Notes under the pieces: model-generated | What the model was told of the DNA's origin: nothing | Database searches by the model: none | Seen by the model: only the letters and a program-made list of their open reading frames with translations | Translations under genes and position numbers: made by a program | Assembly: GCA_024277605.1 (NCBI GenBank) | Contig: JAJRUU010000251.1 | Span: 1-5,771, forward strand | Length of the DNA: 5,771 nucleotides | Direction: 5' to 3' | DNA from: a bacterium | Lineage (GTDB): Bacteria; SZUA-182; SZUA-191; JAJRXT01 | Shown: piece after piece, positions 1-5,771 of the stretch | How the letters are laid out: every line of letters begins with the position of its first letter | Numbering within the stretch: the first letter of the stretch is position 1

Positions 1-860
1 AAAACCACCATGCCCCGATTATAGGAGTTTAGAATTTTTAAGCGCGCCTCATCTAAGTACTCATCTACATGAAGATGGCCATCATGATTTTGTGCTACAC
101 GATAAACCGGAGTGCTCAGCCTGATCAAACCTACCGTGGTTGAGGTATCATAAGGGGAAATCAACAGATTGACCCTATGTTGGCGTGCCATATCAAGGAT
201 TTCTTCACTAACCGAAAACCCTCCGGTTACGATAAGCGCTTTTACCTTTTGCAAAATCGCCGCTTTTTGTATATTCAGCCTATCCCCAGTGATTATTATA
301 CATTTTTGGGGGTCAACTGTCGTCAGTACATTTTTGAAAGACTCCTCTCGCATGGCGCCGACCAGGTACTCTCCCTGAAAGGCTTGCACCTCGTTGTAAG
401 CACATAACAGTTCACCGCCCAGCGATTCATGTATATGCTTTATAGAGGTGAAAATCTCGCGGCAATTCTCAGGGTTGGCCTCCTTACGGAATTCATGGGC
501 TACATCAAAAAGGCTTACCATCCCACAATAACTCTCATGTTCATCCACCACCGGAATAAGCCGGATATTTTCCTCCTCCATTAACTGGAGTATTTCCTTC
601 AGCGATGTTTCCTTATGTCTGGAAACTACATTCTTAACCATCGCCTGAAATACTCTGGGAACTACATCCACCAGGGAAAGCGGCGGCTGGACACCTAAAA
701 AGTTTAACGCAAATTCTGTCTGTGGATTTATGTTGCCGGCTTTGGCCGCCACGATATTGTTTTCCCCTTTTGCTTTTTTAAATCGAGCATAACTTATAGC
801 GGCGCACACCGAATCCGTATCAGGGTTTTTATGTCCGATCACGTAAATAATTTTATCCAT
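1..860 (-). CDS. Mn-dependent inorganic pyrophosphatase, family II with CBS-DRTGG-CBS insert (partial, 3' end outside window)
   Basis: Hydrolyses pyrophosphate to phosphate in the cytoplasm, pulling biosynthetic reactions forward. I translated 286 residues from the ATG at 860; the frame stays open to the window edge. Residues 8-16 (IGHKNPDTD) are the first metal-binding motif of DHH-family phosphoesterases, with H10, D14 and D16 as expected ligands. About 70 residues in, the catalytic domain is interrupted by a CBS repeat (about 74-122), a DRTGG domain (about 140-245, with TGDR near 191 and VTGG near 211) and the start of a second CBS repeat (from about 255). Family members of this type are about 540 residues long, so nearly half is missing, including the DHH motif and the C-terminal substrate-binding domain. 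From family knowledge, CBS domains bind adenine nucleotides: AMP and ADP inhibit, while ATP and, in DRTGG-containing forms, diadenosine polyphosphates activate. The gene has its own promoter and ribosome binding site, so it is probably transcribed separately from the rSAM gene upstream. Confidence 0.9.
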   Translation of the reverse strand, partial: MDKIIYVIGHKNPDTDSVCAAISYARFKKAKGENNIVAAKAGNINPQTEFALNFLGVQPPLSLVDVVPRVFQAMVKNVVSRHKETSLKEILQLMEEENIRLIPVVDEHESYCGMVSLFDVAHEFRKEANPENCREIFTSIKHIHESLGGELLCAYNEVQAFQGEYLVGAMREESFKNVLTTVDPQKCIIITGDRLNIQKAAILQKVKALIVTGGFSVSEEILDMARQHRVNLLISPYDTSTTVGLIRLSTPVYRVAQNHDGHLHVDEYLDEARLKILNSYNRGMVV

Positions 861-873
861 TTTTCTTGTAAAA

Positions 874-880
874 CCTCCTT
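874..880 (-). promoter_or_regulatory. Shine-Dalgarno site of the pyrophosphatase gene
   Basis: The minus strand reads AAGGAGG, a full match to the anti-Shine-Dalgarno core, 13 nt before the ATG at 860-858. The spacing is somewhat long. No other start codon in this frame lies closer to the site, so it supports the chosen start. Confidence 0.85.
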
Positions 881-903
881 ATTCATAGACTTATATATAC
901 CTC

Positions 904-932
904 ATATTACTAAAAAAATCCCCACGAAACAA
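904..932 (-). promoter_or_regulatory. Candidate sigma-A-type promoter for the pyrophosphatase gene
   Basis: On the minus strand a -35-like TTGTTT (932-927) and a -10-like TAATAT (909-904) are separated by exactly 17 nt, placing the start of transcription near 897, shortly before the AAGGAGG site. Neither box is a perfect match (3/6 and 4/6 to consensus). An AT-rich TATATATAA stretch just downstream could be an alternative -10. The assignment is by eye. Confidence 0.45.
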
Positions 933-947
933 GTCGGCTATTTTATG

Positions 948-990
948 ACCGCCAGGGAAAACTATAAATTCACCTGTTTTGCCTGGCGGT
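948..990 (-). repeat. Long imperfect hairpin spanning the rSAM stop codon
   Basis: ACCGCCAGG (948-956) is perfectly complementary to CCTGGCGGT (982-990). After one G/G mismatch (957 and 981) the stem continues with AAAAC (958-962) against GTTTT (976-980), leaving a 13-nt loop. The rSAM stop codon (964-962) falls at the loop and inner stem. No T-run follows immediately on either strand; the nearest on the minus strand is T7 at 918-912, about 30 nt away. It is therefore not a textbook intrinsic terminator. It may act as a weak terminator or as a 3'-end stabilising structure separating the rSAM gene from the pyrophosphatase gene. Confidence 0.6.
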
Positions 991-3304
991 ACAGATTATA
1001 GGCGCTTATAAAGCGCTCTATTTCGCTGATATGTTGAACTTTAAGCTGGGGGAATAAATCGGCGAAGACACCAGGAGACAGCTGTCGATACAGAAATATC
1101 TTGCGCAGATATGACACAAGGGACATCACTTCTCCCAACCTGGGATGTTTTCTCCTGAAATGGCAATAGTCGGTATCAGCTAATGGGTAGGGGAACAGGC
1201 AGCGGGAGCATTCAGCTTGTACCGCACAATGCTGGCAACCCCGCTCCTGTTCAGTTTTTTTCTTTAAAGCCCGCAATCTATCATTAATCAGTGCGGGTTC
1301 ATCGGCAAGCTGTCCCATAACCCGGCCGTTAATACAGGGGCTTATCCCGCGTTCGTTTAGGTTAAGTCTTGATAGCCCGGCAGCCGGACACGCATTAGCT
1401 GACCAGCGGCACTCATCCATAATTCCACAGCGATAATCCACAAATAACGGCGGGATGCCGCTTAGCCCGGCTTGCAGGTTTTCAATTAATTGTTCGAATA
1501 CGGAAATATCCTGTACATTTTCCAGTGAGAACAGGCATATGCTTTTGGCTGAAACTAATTTTGGCAAAACATCCTGTAGCCGCTCAAAATCTCTCAACGG
1601 GGTAAGGTAAAAATCATGCATATGAGGCGGATAAAATCCATCTGGGCTTAGTCCCGAGGCCCACACATATCGTTTTATGTCAGTCGACTGGGGTGTCGGC
1701 AGATAAGCCAAGTGATTCATCTGCGGAATTAACGCCTGGCGAGCCACCATTTGGTTTATGCTCCGGTGATAAGCGAAGCTTTCATCCGGTTTACGCAAGA
1801 CACATACCTGGGTGGATAAATGGGTATTGCGGGTCAGCCAGTCAATAAGCTCATCTTCCAGCGCCGAGTATCCGGTTATTAGTATATCCGTTAACAAAGA
1901 CGCATGATCAGATTCCACTCCCCATAGTCGCAAAACATGCCGGGTTCGGGATTCCTCTGTCAGCATGCCATATTTAAAGCAGGTATGGCGTTCATCAATC
2001 ACTGGCACACGATTAAGGTCATAGGCCATTTGATGGTAGAAGGGCAGCGTAGTGGCCGACTTGCTCAGCCGCAGCCCATAGCGGGGGTGGGTGCGAAACA
2101 GTTCGGTGCCGGCATAAATACTTAATGTGTTATGGAAGTAATTACATACGTTAAGTTTTTTCACCCACTGTATAGTATATTCTGCATCCGCCAGGGTTTC
2201 AGTGGGGAGACCGCTGATAATACTTACGGTAGGATTAAGCCCGATCTGTTGGGCTTGCTGTACGCGCTGCTTAAGCTGGGCGATAAATTTTTTCTCTAAC
2301 TCAAAATCATGCTCATGTAGAGCGCCTCTGCTGACCTTTTTTACCGCATGCAGTACCCGCGGCACAGCGCTCTCTAAACCAAAATTTATTTCCCTGACCC
2401 CCGCTGCATATAAGAGTTGCAACAACTCCTCATCTACCTTATCCGCTCTGGTTTCCGCAAACAGTTCCAAGTGTTCAAACCGCTGCTCGATGATCAAGCG
2501 GCAGATATGCTTGGCCCGTTCTATATCCAGAGTGAATATATCGTCGTTTATTGCCAAGCGCGCCTTTTGCCCCTCGGCTAGTCTGTTTTTAAGTACAGTT
2601 TCTATGTGTTTTAGCTCAGCCATGATTCTTGCCGCTGAATGGTAGCGGATGCTTTTGCCTGAAATTGAGCTGAAGTTACAATATATGCAGTTATAGGGAC
2701 AACCGCGTGAGGCGCTTAAGCCCACACTGGTAATAAATTGGGGTGGGATTATGCCTTCTAAAAAAGGCGAGGGGAAAATGTCCAGCGCTGCTGCCGGATT
2801 TGAGCCGGAATCGGGTACGGCCAGAGGTGTTCTAATTAACCGGTCACCCCGGCGGAAGGTAATTCCGGGGATATTCTCAAGCTTGTTTTGGTTTGGCAGT
2901 TGTTTTAATAATTCTAAAACGGTATGCTCTCCCTCCCCGCGCACACATATATCAATGGCTGGAGAATCCCGCATGATCAGCCGATCCAAAAAACTGGCTG
3001 TGGGGCCGCCAAAGATAATAATCAGTTCTGGGTGGAGATGTTTTAGCTGTTGGGCCAGCAGCTTGGAGATGTAGTAGTTATCATCGTAACAGGTAAAGCC
3101 GATAATCCTCGAGCCAACCGCCAGGACTTGCTGTACCCATTCTTTGAGGTTGATATCGGCTGGTTGAATGAACTGTCGACTGTCTATACTGTGGCGTTTC
3201 AGGTGAGCTTGAATATAACTGGCGCCCAGATGATATAAAGCGCCGCCTGAAGTTGCATAAACAAATAGTATTTGAGATGGTGATGGGGTTAATCCCATGG
3301 CCAT
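962..3304 (-). CDS. B12-binding radical SAM enzyme with C-terminal SPASM-type domain (780 aa)
   Basis: Predicted cytoplasmic iron-sulfur enzyme that cleaves S-adenosylmethionine to a radical; the substrate is unknown. Residues about 10-135 form a cobalamin-binding fold: FGGP at 98-101 and VRGEGE at 121-126 are typical of B12-binding radical SAM proteins. The core starts near 195 and carries CPYNCIYC, with C202, C206 and C209 as ligands of the SAM-binding [4Fe-4S] cluster, followed by NDD (253-255), a FGLES strand (308-312) and SGLPTET (364-370). Residues about 445-620 match nothing I recognise. The C-terminus has a SPASM-like pattern: C639-x13-G-x3-C657, then C690-x2-C693-x5-C699-x2-C702, then C714, with extra cysteines at 626 and 632. 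This predicts auxiliary Fe-S clusters. Such domains are frequent in enzymes that modify ribosomal peptides, which makes a peptide maturase plausible but unproven. The start overlaps the glycosyltransferase gene by 16 nt; a second ATG at 3298 is an equal alternative. No clear ribosome binding site is visible, so translational coupling is likely. Confidence 0.9.
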   Translation of the reverse strand: MAMGLTPSPSQILFVYATSGGALYHLGASYIQAHLKRHSIDSRQFIQPADINLKEWVQQVLAVGSRIIGFTCYDDNYYISKLLAQQLKHLHPELIIIFGGPTASFLDRLIMRDSPAIDICVRGEGEHTVLELLKQLPNQNKLENIPGITFRRGDRLIRTPLAVPDSGSNPAAALDIFPSPFLEGIIPPQFITSVGLSASRGCPYNCIYCNFSSISGKSIRYHSAARIMAELKHIETVLKNRLAEGQKARLAINDDIFTLDIERAKHICRLIIEQRFEHLELFAETRADKVDEELLQLLYAAGVREINFGLESAVPRVLHAVKKVSRGALHEHDFELEKKFIAQLKQRVQQAQQIGLNPTVSIISGLPTETLADAEYTIQWVKKLNVCNYFHNTLSIYAGTELFRTHPRYGLRLSKSATTLPFYHQMAYDLNRVPVIDERHTCFKYGMLTEESRTRHVLRLWGVESDHASLLTDILITGYSALEDELIDWLTRNTHLSTQVCVLRKPDESFAYHRSINQMVARQALIPQMNHLAYLPTPQSTDIKRYVWASGLSPDGFYPPHMHDFYLTPLRDFERLQDVLPKLVSAKSICLFSLENVQDISVFEQLIENLQAGLSGIPPLFVDYRCGIMDECRWSANACPAAGLSRLNLNERGISPCINGRVMGQLADEPALINDRLRALKKKTEQERGCQHCAVQAECSRCLFPYPLADTDYCHFRRKHPRLGEVMSLVSYLRKIFLYRQLSPGVFADLFPQLKVQHISEIERFISAYNLYRQAKQVNL

Positions 3305-5001
3305 ATTTGCCGGATAATTTCTTTATTTCGGGCAATTTCTTCAGGCGTTTTCGGTGTTTTTCGTCGATAGATAACCACCCGGGGGGCATCTTCGACCGTT
3401 TTGAATTTGTGATAATCCGGTTCAGGTAAGTTGCCCCAGCGAAGTTCCGGGTAGTCAAGCGCTATTTTTTCATAATCACGGTCTAATACATCTTTATATT
3501 TAATCGTTAGCCCGTGATGCCACCAAGAGTGCCTGAATACCCACCAGTCCGGCATTATTTCATTCTCGAACAGTCCACGGGGGATAATAATGCGGTCTGT
3601 GTAAAATTGATAGATAAAATCTCCATAGGTGGTTTTTACTATATCATCCTTACCCGCATGTTGATTGATGTATCTGGATATTCCCTCATTGGGTCCATCG
3701 TAATCATGGGTGATTTCGTAAAGGTAATGGTAAAGCCAGGAGGTTGGGTTTAAGTAATGCTTCATTTTATAATTAAGCCAACTAAGCCTGATCATGGGAA
3801 AACCGGCAATTTCTCCACCGCTTAAATCTTTATCTATATCGGCCAGCATATTCTTTACCGGAGCGCGTCTGGTAATATAGCTAATATAGTAGGGCGCCTG
3901 GTGGATAAAGTTGGTGCATATCAGTAGCAGCAGCAGGCTGCCGACTAAATAATTGTTGGTGCGCTGTTTGAAAAAATATAGTATATGGCTCAGGATTATG
4001 ATGCTAAAGGGAATATAAGGCACAATAAAGCGGAAATTATGCGGAGCGACGATAGCCAGAAATACTGGCGCCACTACCAACAAAATTGCACTGAAGGTTA
4101 ATAGTTGGTTGTTTTTGAAGCTCTCAATAGTTAATTCCCTGCGTTTTAATTTCCAGATTAAATATATAGCCACAAGCACAAAGGGAATTAAATAATCATT
4201 ATAATACACTAAATAGCTGAGTAGGCGAAGATGCGCCAGTCCTTTAAAGCGATGTTCTATTCCCATCAAATCAATGGGGCGCTCCCAAAGCCTGAGCAGG
4301 ACAACAACCGGCACTACTACCAGACTCATCCAGCTCCACGAGACAAGCAGCCCCTTAATTCTCTCTTGCTTAAAAAAGAGTAAGGCGTGAATGGCTACCG
4401 CCAACATAAGAATTGGAAAGGCGGAGTGCATGGATAAAAATAACAACAGGGAATAAATGATAAACTTGGTTTTGCGCCCATTTTGGTAAAAGTCTAAATA
4501 ACCCCAAGCCCCCAGTAGGGTGAAAAGTGTGGCCATACTATAATAGCGGCACTGCCGCATATGTATAAGGAAGAACACATTGAAGGTTAACAACAGTACA
4601 CTGGTATTAATAATGAATTTATCGGGCTTGTATTTTCTTAAAAACATAAACAGGGTAATAATTACCAAAAGCCCTATCAGGGCGAAGAGAAAGCGAGCGG
4701 CAAAGGTATTTGTTCCCAGGAGTTTGAACGAAAGGGCGGCCACATATAAATGCAGCCAGGTGGTGGTGCGATAGAAGGGAGACAGCTTTAACTCACCATC
4801 ATAGTCCCAGTAGTGTTGGACTATATTGCGGCCGTCAAAATTTGAAGGATAACCAAATTTAAGAATATTTTTAGCCACCATGGCGCTGTTCGCCTCATCG
4901 GTCCACAGATACATATTGCCCAAATTTTTAAGCAACAATATGGTGACTACCAAAAAGCACAGAAAGACTAATTTGTTCTCTCGTATCAATTTAAATTGCA
5001 T
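3289..5001 (-). CDS. GT-C fold membrane glycosyltransferase, GT39/ArnT-like (570 aa)
   Basis: Probable integral-membrane glycosyltransferase that moves a sugar from a polyprenyl-phosphate donor to an acceptor outside the cytoplasm. A first membrane helix (about 11-28) is followed by WTDEAN, so D35-E36 sit in the first external loop, where GT-C enzymes keep their catalytic acidic pair. Further family-like features are FAARF (100-104), CRYYSM (151-156) and NFRFIVPYIPF (322-332). I count roughly ten or more hydrophobic segments up to about residue 365. A soluble C-terminal part (about 380-570) is rich in aromatic residues, including clustered tryptophans at 486-494. Length fits the family. The start is the first ATG after an in-frame stop (5022-5020). 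It lacks a clear ribosome binding site and lies about 18 nt from a TATAAT box. The rSAM gene starts inside its 3' end, so the two proteins probably serve one pathway. Donor and acceptor cannot be read from the sequence. Confidence 0.85.
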   Translation of the reverse strand: MQFKLIRENKLVFLCFLVVTILLLKNLGNMYLWTDEANSAMVAKNILKFGYPSNFDGRNIVQHYWDYDGELKLSPFYRTTTWLHLYVAALSFKLLGTNTFAARFLFALIGLLVIITLFMFLRKYKPDKFIINTSVLLLTFNVFFLIHMRQCRYYSMATLFTLLGAWGYLDFYQNGRKTKFIIYSLLLFLSMHSAFPILMLAVAIHALLFFKQERIKGLLVSWSWMSLVVVPVVVLLRLWERPIDLMGIEHRFKGLAHLRLLSYLVYYNDYLIPFVLVAIYLIWKLKRRELTIESFKNNQLLTFSAILLVVAPVFLAIVAPHNFRFIVPYIPFSIIILSHILYFFKQRTNNYLVGSLLLLLICTNFIHQAPYYISYITRRAPVKNMLADIDKDLSGGEIAGFPMIRLSWLNYKMKHYLNPTSWLYHYLYEITHDYDGPNEGISRYINQHAGKDDIVKTTYGDFIYQFYTDRIIIPRGLFENEIMPDWWVFRHSWWHHGLTIKYKDVLDRDYEKIALDYPELRWGNLPEPDYHKFKTVEDAPRVVIYRRKTPKTPEEIARNKEIIRQIWPWD

Positions 5002-5018
5002 TTTTTTGCTGTTAGGAA

Positions 5019-5028
5019 ATTATATAAT
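5019..5028. promoter_or_regulatory. Palindromic -10 box (ATTATATAAT) upstream of the glycosyltransferase gene
   Basis: The 10-mer is its own reverse complement and gives a perfect TATAAT on the minus strand (5024-5019) and on the plus strand (5023-5028). Minus-strand use would start the glycosyltransferase mRNA about 10 nt before its ATG, a very short leader in keeping with the missing ribosome binding site. No good -35 box lies at the standard distance on either strand, so promoter function is tentative. Confidence 0.4.
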
Positions 5029-5056
5029 CGCATTTGCTATAAGCATGAGCCCCCGC

Positions 5057-5105
5057 CTACATCCTTAAGGGTCATGTCCCCGAGGGTGACAGAGGGCGAT
5101 GTTAG
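5057..5105. repeat. GC-rich nested inverted-repeat element
   Basis: An outer stem pairs CTACATC (5057-5063) with GATGTTAG (5098-5105), leaving one bulged T. Inside it, TGTCCCC (5075-5081) pairs with GGGTGACA (5084-5091), with one bulged T and a very short loop. A CCTTAAGG palindrome (5063-5070) also lies inside. The GC-rich block stands out against AT-rich flanks. I recognise no known riboswitch; there is no B12 box. It may be a dispersed REP-like palindrome or a structured RNA. Confidence 0.45.
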
Positions 5106-5130
5106 ACATAACGATCTTATTATAATTAAT

Positions 5131-5150
5131 CCAGGCTGTGCCTGGTTTTT
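5131..5150. terminator. Hairpin terminator between fxsA and the glycosyltransferase gene
   Basis: CCAGGC (5131-5136) and GCCTGG (5140-5145) form a perfect 6-bp stem with a 3-nt loop. On the plus strand it is followed directly by TTTTT (5146-5150), the classic intrinsic-terminator arrangement for rightward transcription. On the minus strand it lies 3 nt after the fxsA stop and is followed by the mixed AT stretch ATTAATTATAAT, so it could also end fxsA transcription less efficiently. AATTAA and TTAATT on the two flanks can extend the stem. Confidence 0.6.
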
Positions 5151-5541
5151 AATTCCAATGCGTAGTAATCTGGCCTGAATCTATTTTATGCTGAATCAAA
5201 TGCTTAATATAGTGTTTAATCATCGACATGGTTTGAGGAATCATGAAAATCAATCCCAGAAAATCGGTAACAAATCCAGGGGTCAGCAACAACGCCCCAC
5301 CCACCAATATCAGCGCTCCATTAAATAGTTCTTCGGTGGGCATTATGCCTGCCGCCATATCCTCCCTGATCCGCTGTAACACCAGCATGCCCTGTGACTT
5401 GGCCAATATGGCCCCCCATACACCGGTAATCAGAATGATCATAATAGTGTTCCAGGTACCGATAGCGCCGCCTACTTTAATCAGTACCGCCAGCTCGATT
5501 ACAGGTATTATGGTAAAAATGATCAGTATTCTAAACAGCAT
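5149..5541 (-). CDS. fxsA: FxsA family cytoplasmic membrane protein (130 aa)
   Basis: Small inner-membrane protein. In E. coli, overproduced FxsA relieves F-plasmid exclusion of phage T7; its normal role is unknown. The sequence shows a hydrophobic N-terminus (about 3-22) with the family-typical IIPVIEL (11-17), a second hydrophobic segment (about 27-47, including GTWNT), and the family signature around LLLTPGFVTDFLG (84-96) within the third hydrophobic stretch. A short basic, polar tail follows. The length is close to the family norm. The start is fixed by GGGGAG 7 nt upstream and by the stop of the upstream symporter gene 3 nt away, which points to co-transcription with that gene. Confidence 0.93.
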   Translation of the reverse strand: MLFRILIIFTIIPVIELAVLIKVGGAIGTWNTIMIILITGVWGAILAKSQGMLVLQRIREDMAAGIMPTEELFNGALILVGGALLLTPGFVTDFLGLIFMIPQTMSMIKHYIKHLIQHKIDSGQITTHWN

Positions 5542-5544
5542 AAT

Positions 5545-5771
5545 TTATCTCCCCATCTTTATTTTAACCCGCCGTTTATAATAATCGGTGGTACTGGCAT
5601 ATACTACACCAGAGAGTCCCAGAATAGCAATCAGATTGGGAAGGGCCATAAAACCGTTGGCAATATCAGCAAACCCCCACACAATCTCCAGCTTAGCCAC
5701 CGCTCCAAGCGGTATTGCCATAAGATATATCCACTTATAGGGGCCGATAATTCGAGACCCTAACAGGTATT
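5545..5771 (-). CDS. Alanine/glycine:cation symporter, AGCS family (partial, C-terminal 74 aa)
   Basis: C-terminal end of a secondary transporter that brings alanine or glycine into the cell with Na+ or H+. The first full codon in the window is at 5769 and the stop is TAA at 5547-5545. I read two membrane segments: WIYLMAIPLGAV, and MALPNLIAIL continuing into GLSGVVYA. The motifs GAVAKLEIVWGFADIANG and MALPNLIAIL are characteristic of the AGCS C-terminus. The protein ends in a basic tail (YYKRRVKIKMGR). The N-terminal five-sixths or so lies outside the window, so substrate and cation preference cannot be judged. The gene ends 3 nt before fxsA and its last codons carry the fxsA ribosome binding site. 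Confidence 0.88.
   Translation of the reverse strand, partial: YLLGSRIIGPYKWIYLMAIPLGAVAKLEIVWGFADIANGFMALPNLIAILGLSGVVYASTTDYYKRRVKIKMGR
5549..5554 (-). promoter_or_regulatory. Shine-Dalgarno site of fxsA, inside the end of the symporter gene
   Basis: GGGGAG on the minus strand lies 7 nt before the fxsA ATG (5541-5539) and overlaps the last codons of the upstream symporter gene. It fixes the fxsA start and suggests coupled translation. Confidence 0.75.

Noticed and set aside
2202..2645. Plus-strand open frame of 147 codons
   Set aside because: It is antisense to the radical SAM core, its translation is rich in serine and cysteine with no recognisable motif, and it has no ribosome binding site; the minus-strand frame is clearly the real gene.
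3081..3458. Second minus-strand open frame spanning the glycosyltransferase/rSAM junction
   Set aside because: It overlaps two well-supported genes in another frame and its translation is low-complexity and basic, with no family resemblance.
5067..5108. Minus-strand 14-codon frame starting ATGTCTAAC in the gap
   Set aside because: It has no convincing ribosome binding site and lies almost wholly within the inverted-repeat element; too short to support.
5002..5148. Cobalamin riboswitch controlling the glycosyltransferase/rSAM pair
   Set aside because: It was considered because the enzyme binds B12, but no B12-box-like sequence is visible on either strand and the gap is too short for the usual aptamer plus expression platform.
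4996..5178. Plus-strand 60-codon frame as a possible precursor peptide for the rSAM enzyme
   Set aside because: It lies on the opposite strand, overlaps both flanking genes, would run through the terminator hairpin and shows no leader/core organisation.
5243..5581. Plus-strand open frame of 112 codons
   Set aside because: It is antisense to fxsA and the end of the symporter gene; the minus-strand frame has family signatures and a good ribosome binding site.
1..5771. CRISPR arrays, tRNA genes, insertion sequences
   Set aside because: No regularly spaced repeats, no tRNA-like cloverleaf and no transposase reading frame were seen.

Overview
All genes in this window read on the minus strand, so in transcription order it runs from right to left. 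The gene content suggests an anaerobic Bacillota (Clostridia-type) bacterium. The main reasons are a CBS/DRTGG-regulated family II pyrophosphatase behind a strong AAGGAGG ribosome binding site, an AGCS amino acid:cation symporter, and a cobalamin-dependent radical SAM enzyme with SPASM cysteines. This placement is inference; no rRNA or other taxonomic marker is present.

Right end (5149-5771): the last 74 residues of an alanine/glycine:cation symporter (AGCS family) lie 3 nt upstream of a complete fxsA membrane protein gene, and the two form one transcription unit. A compact GC hairpin sits just after fxsA.

Gap 5002-5148 (147 nt): this holds no convincing protein gene. It contains the fxsA-proximal hairpin, whose T-run lies on the plus-strand side, a GC-rich inverted-repeat element, and a palindromic ATTATATAAT box that can serve as a -10 on either strand.

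Centre (962-5001): a two-gene unit. A 570-residue polytopic GT-C (GT39/ArnT-like) glycosyltransferase is followed, with a 16-nt overlap, by a 780-residue enzyme. That enzyme has an N-terminal cobalamin-binding domain, a radical SAM core with CxxxCxxC, a middle region I cannot assign, and a seven-cysteine SPASM-type domain. SPASM domains are common in enzymes that modify ribosomal peptides, so the pair may build or decorate a peptide or a membrane-linked glycan. The substrate is not visible here and no precursor peptide was found. This pair is the most interesting part of the window.

Left end (1-960): the rSAM stop codon lies inside a long hairpin. A new promoter and strong ribosome binding site then start a manganese-dependent inorganic pyrophosphatase gene with a CBS-DRTGG-CBS regulatory insert. 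Its C-terminal half runs off the window.

The outer genes (transport, FxsA, pyrophosphatase) look like housekeeping functions. The central GT/rSAM pair looks like an accessory module set between them.
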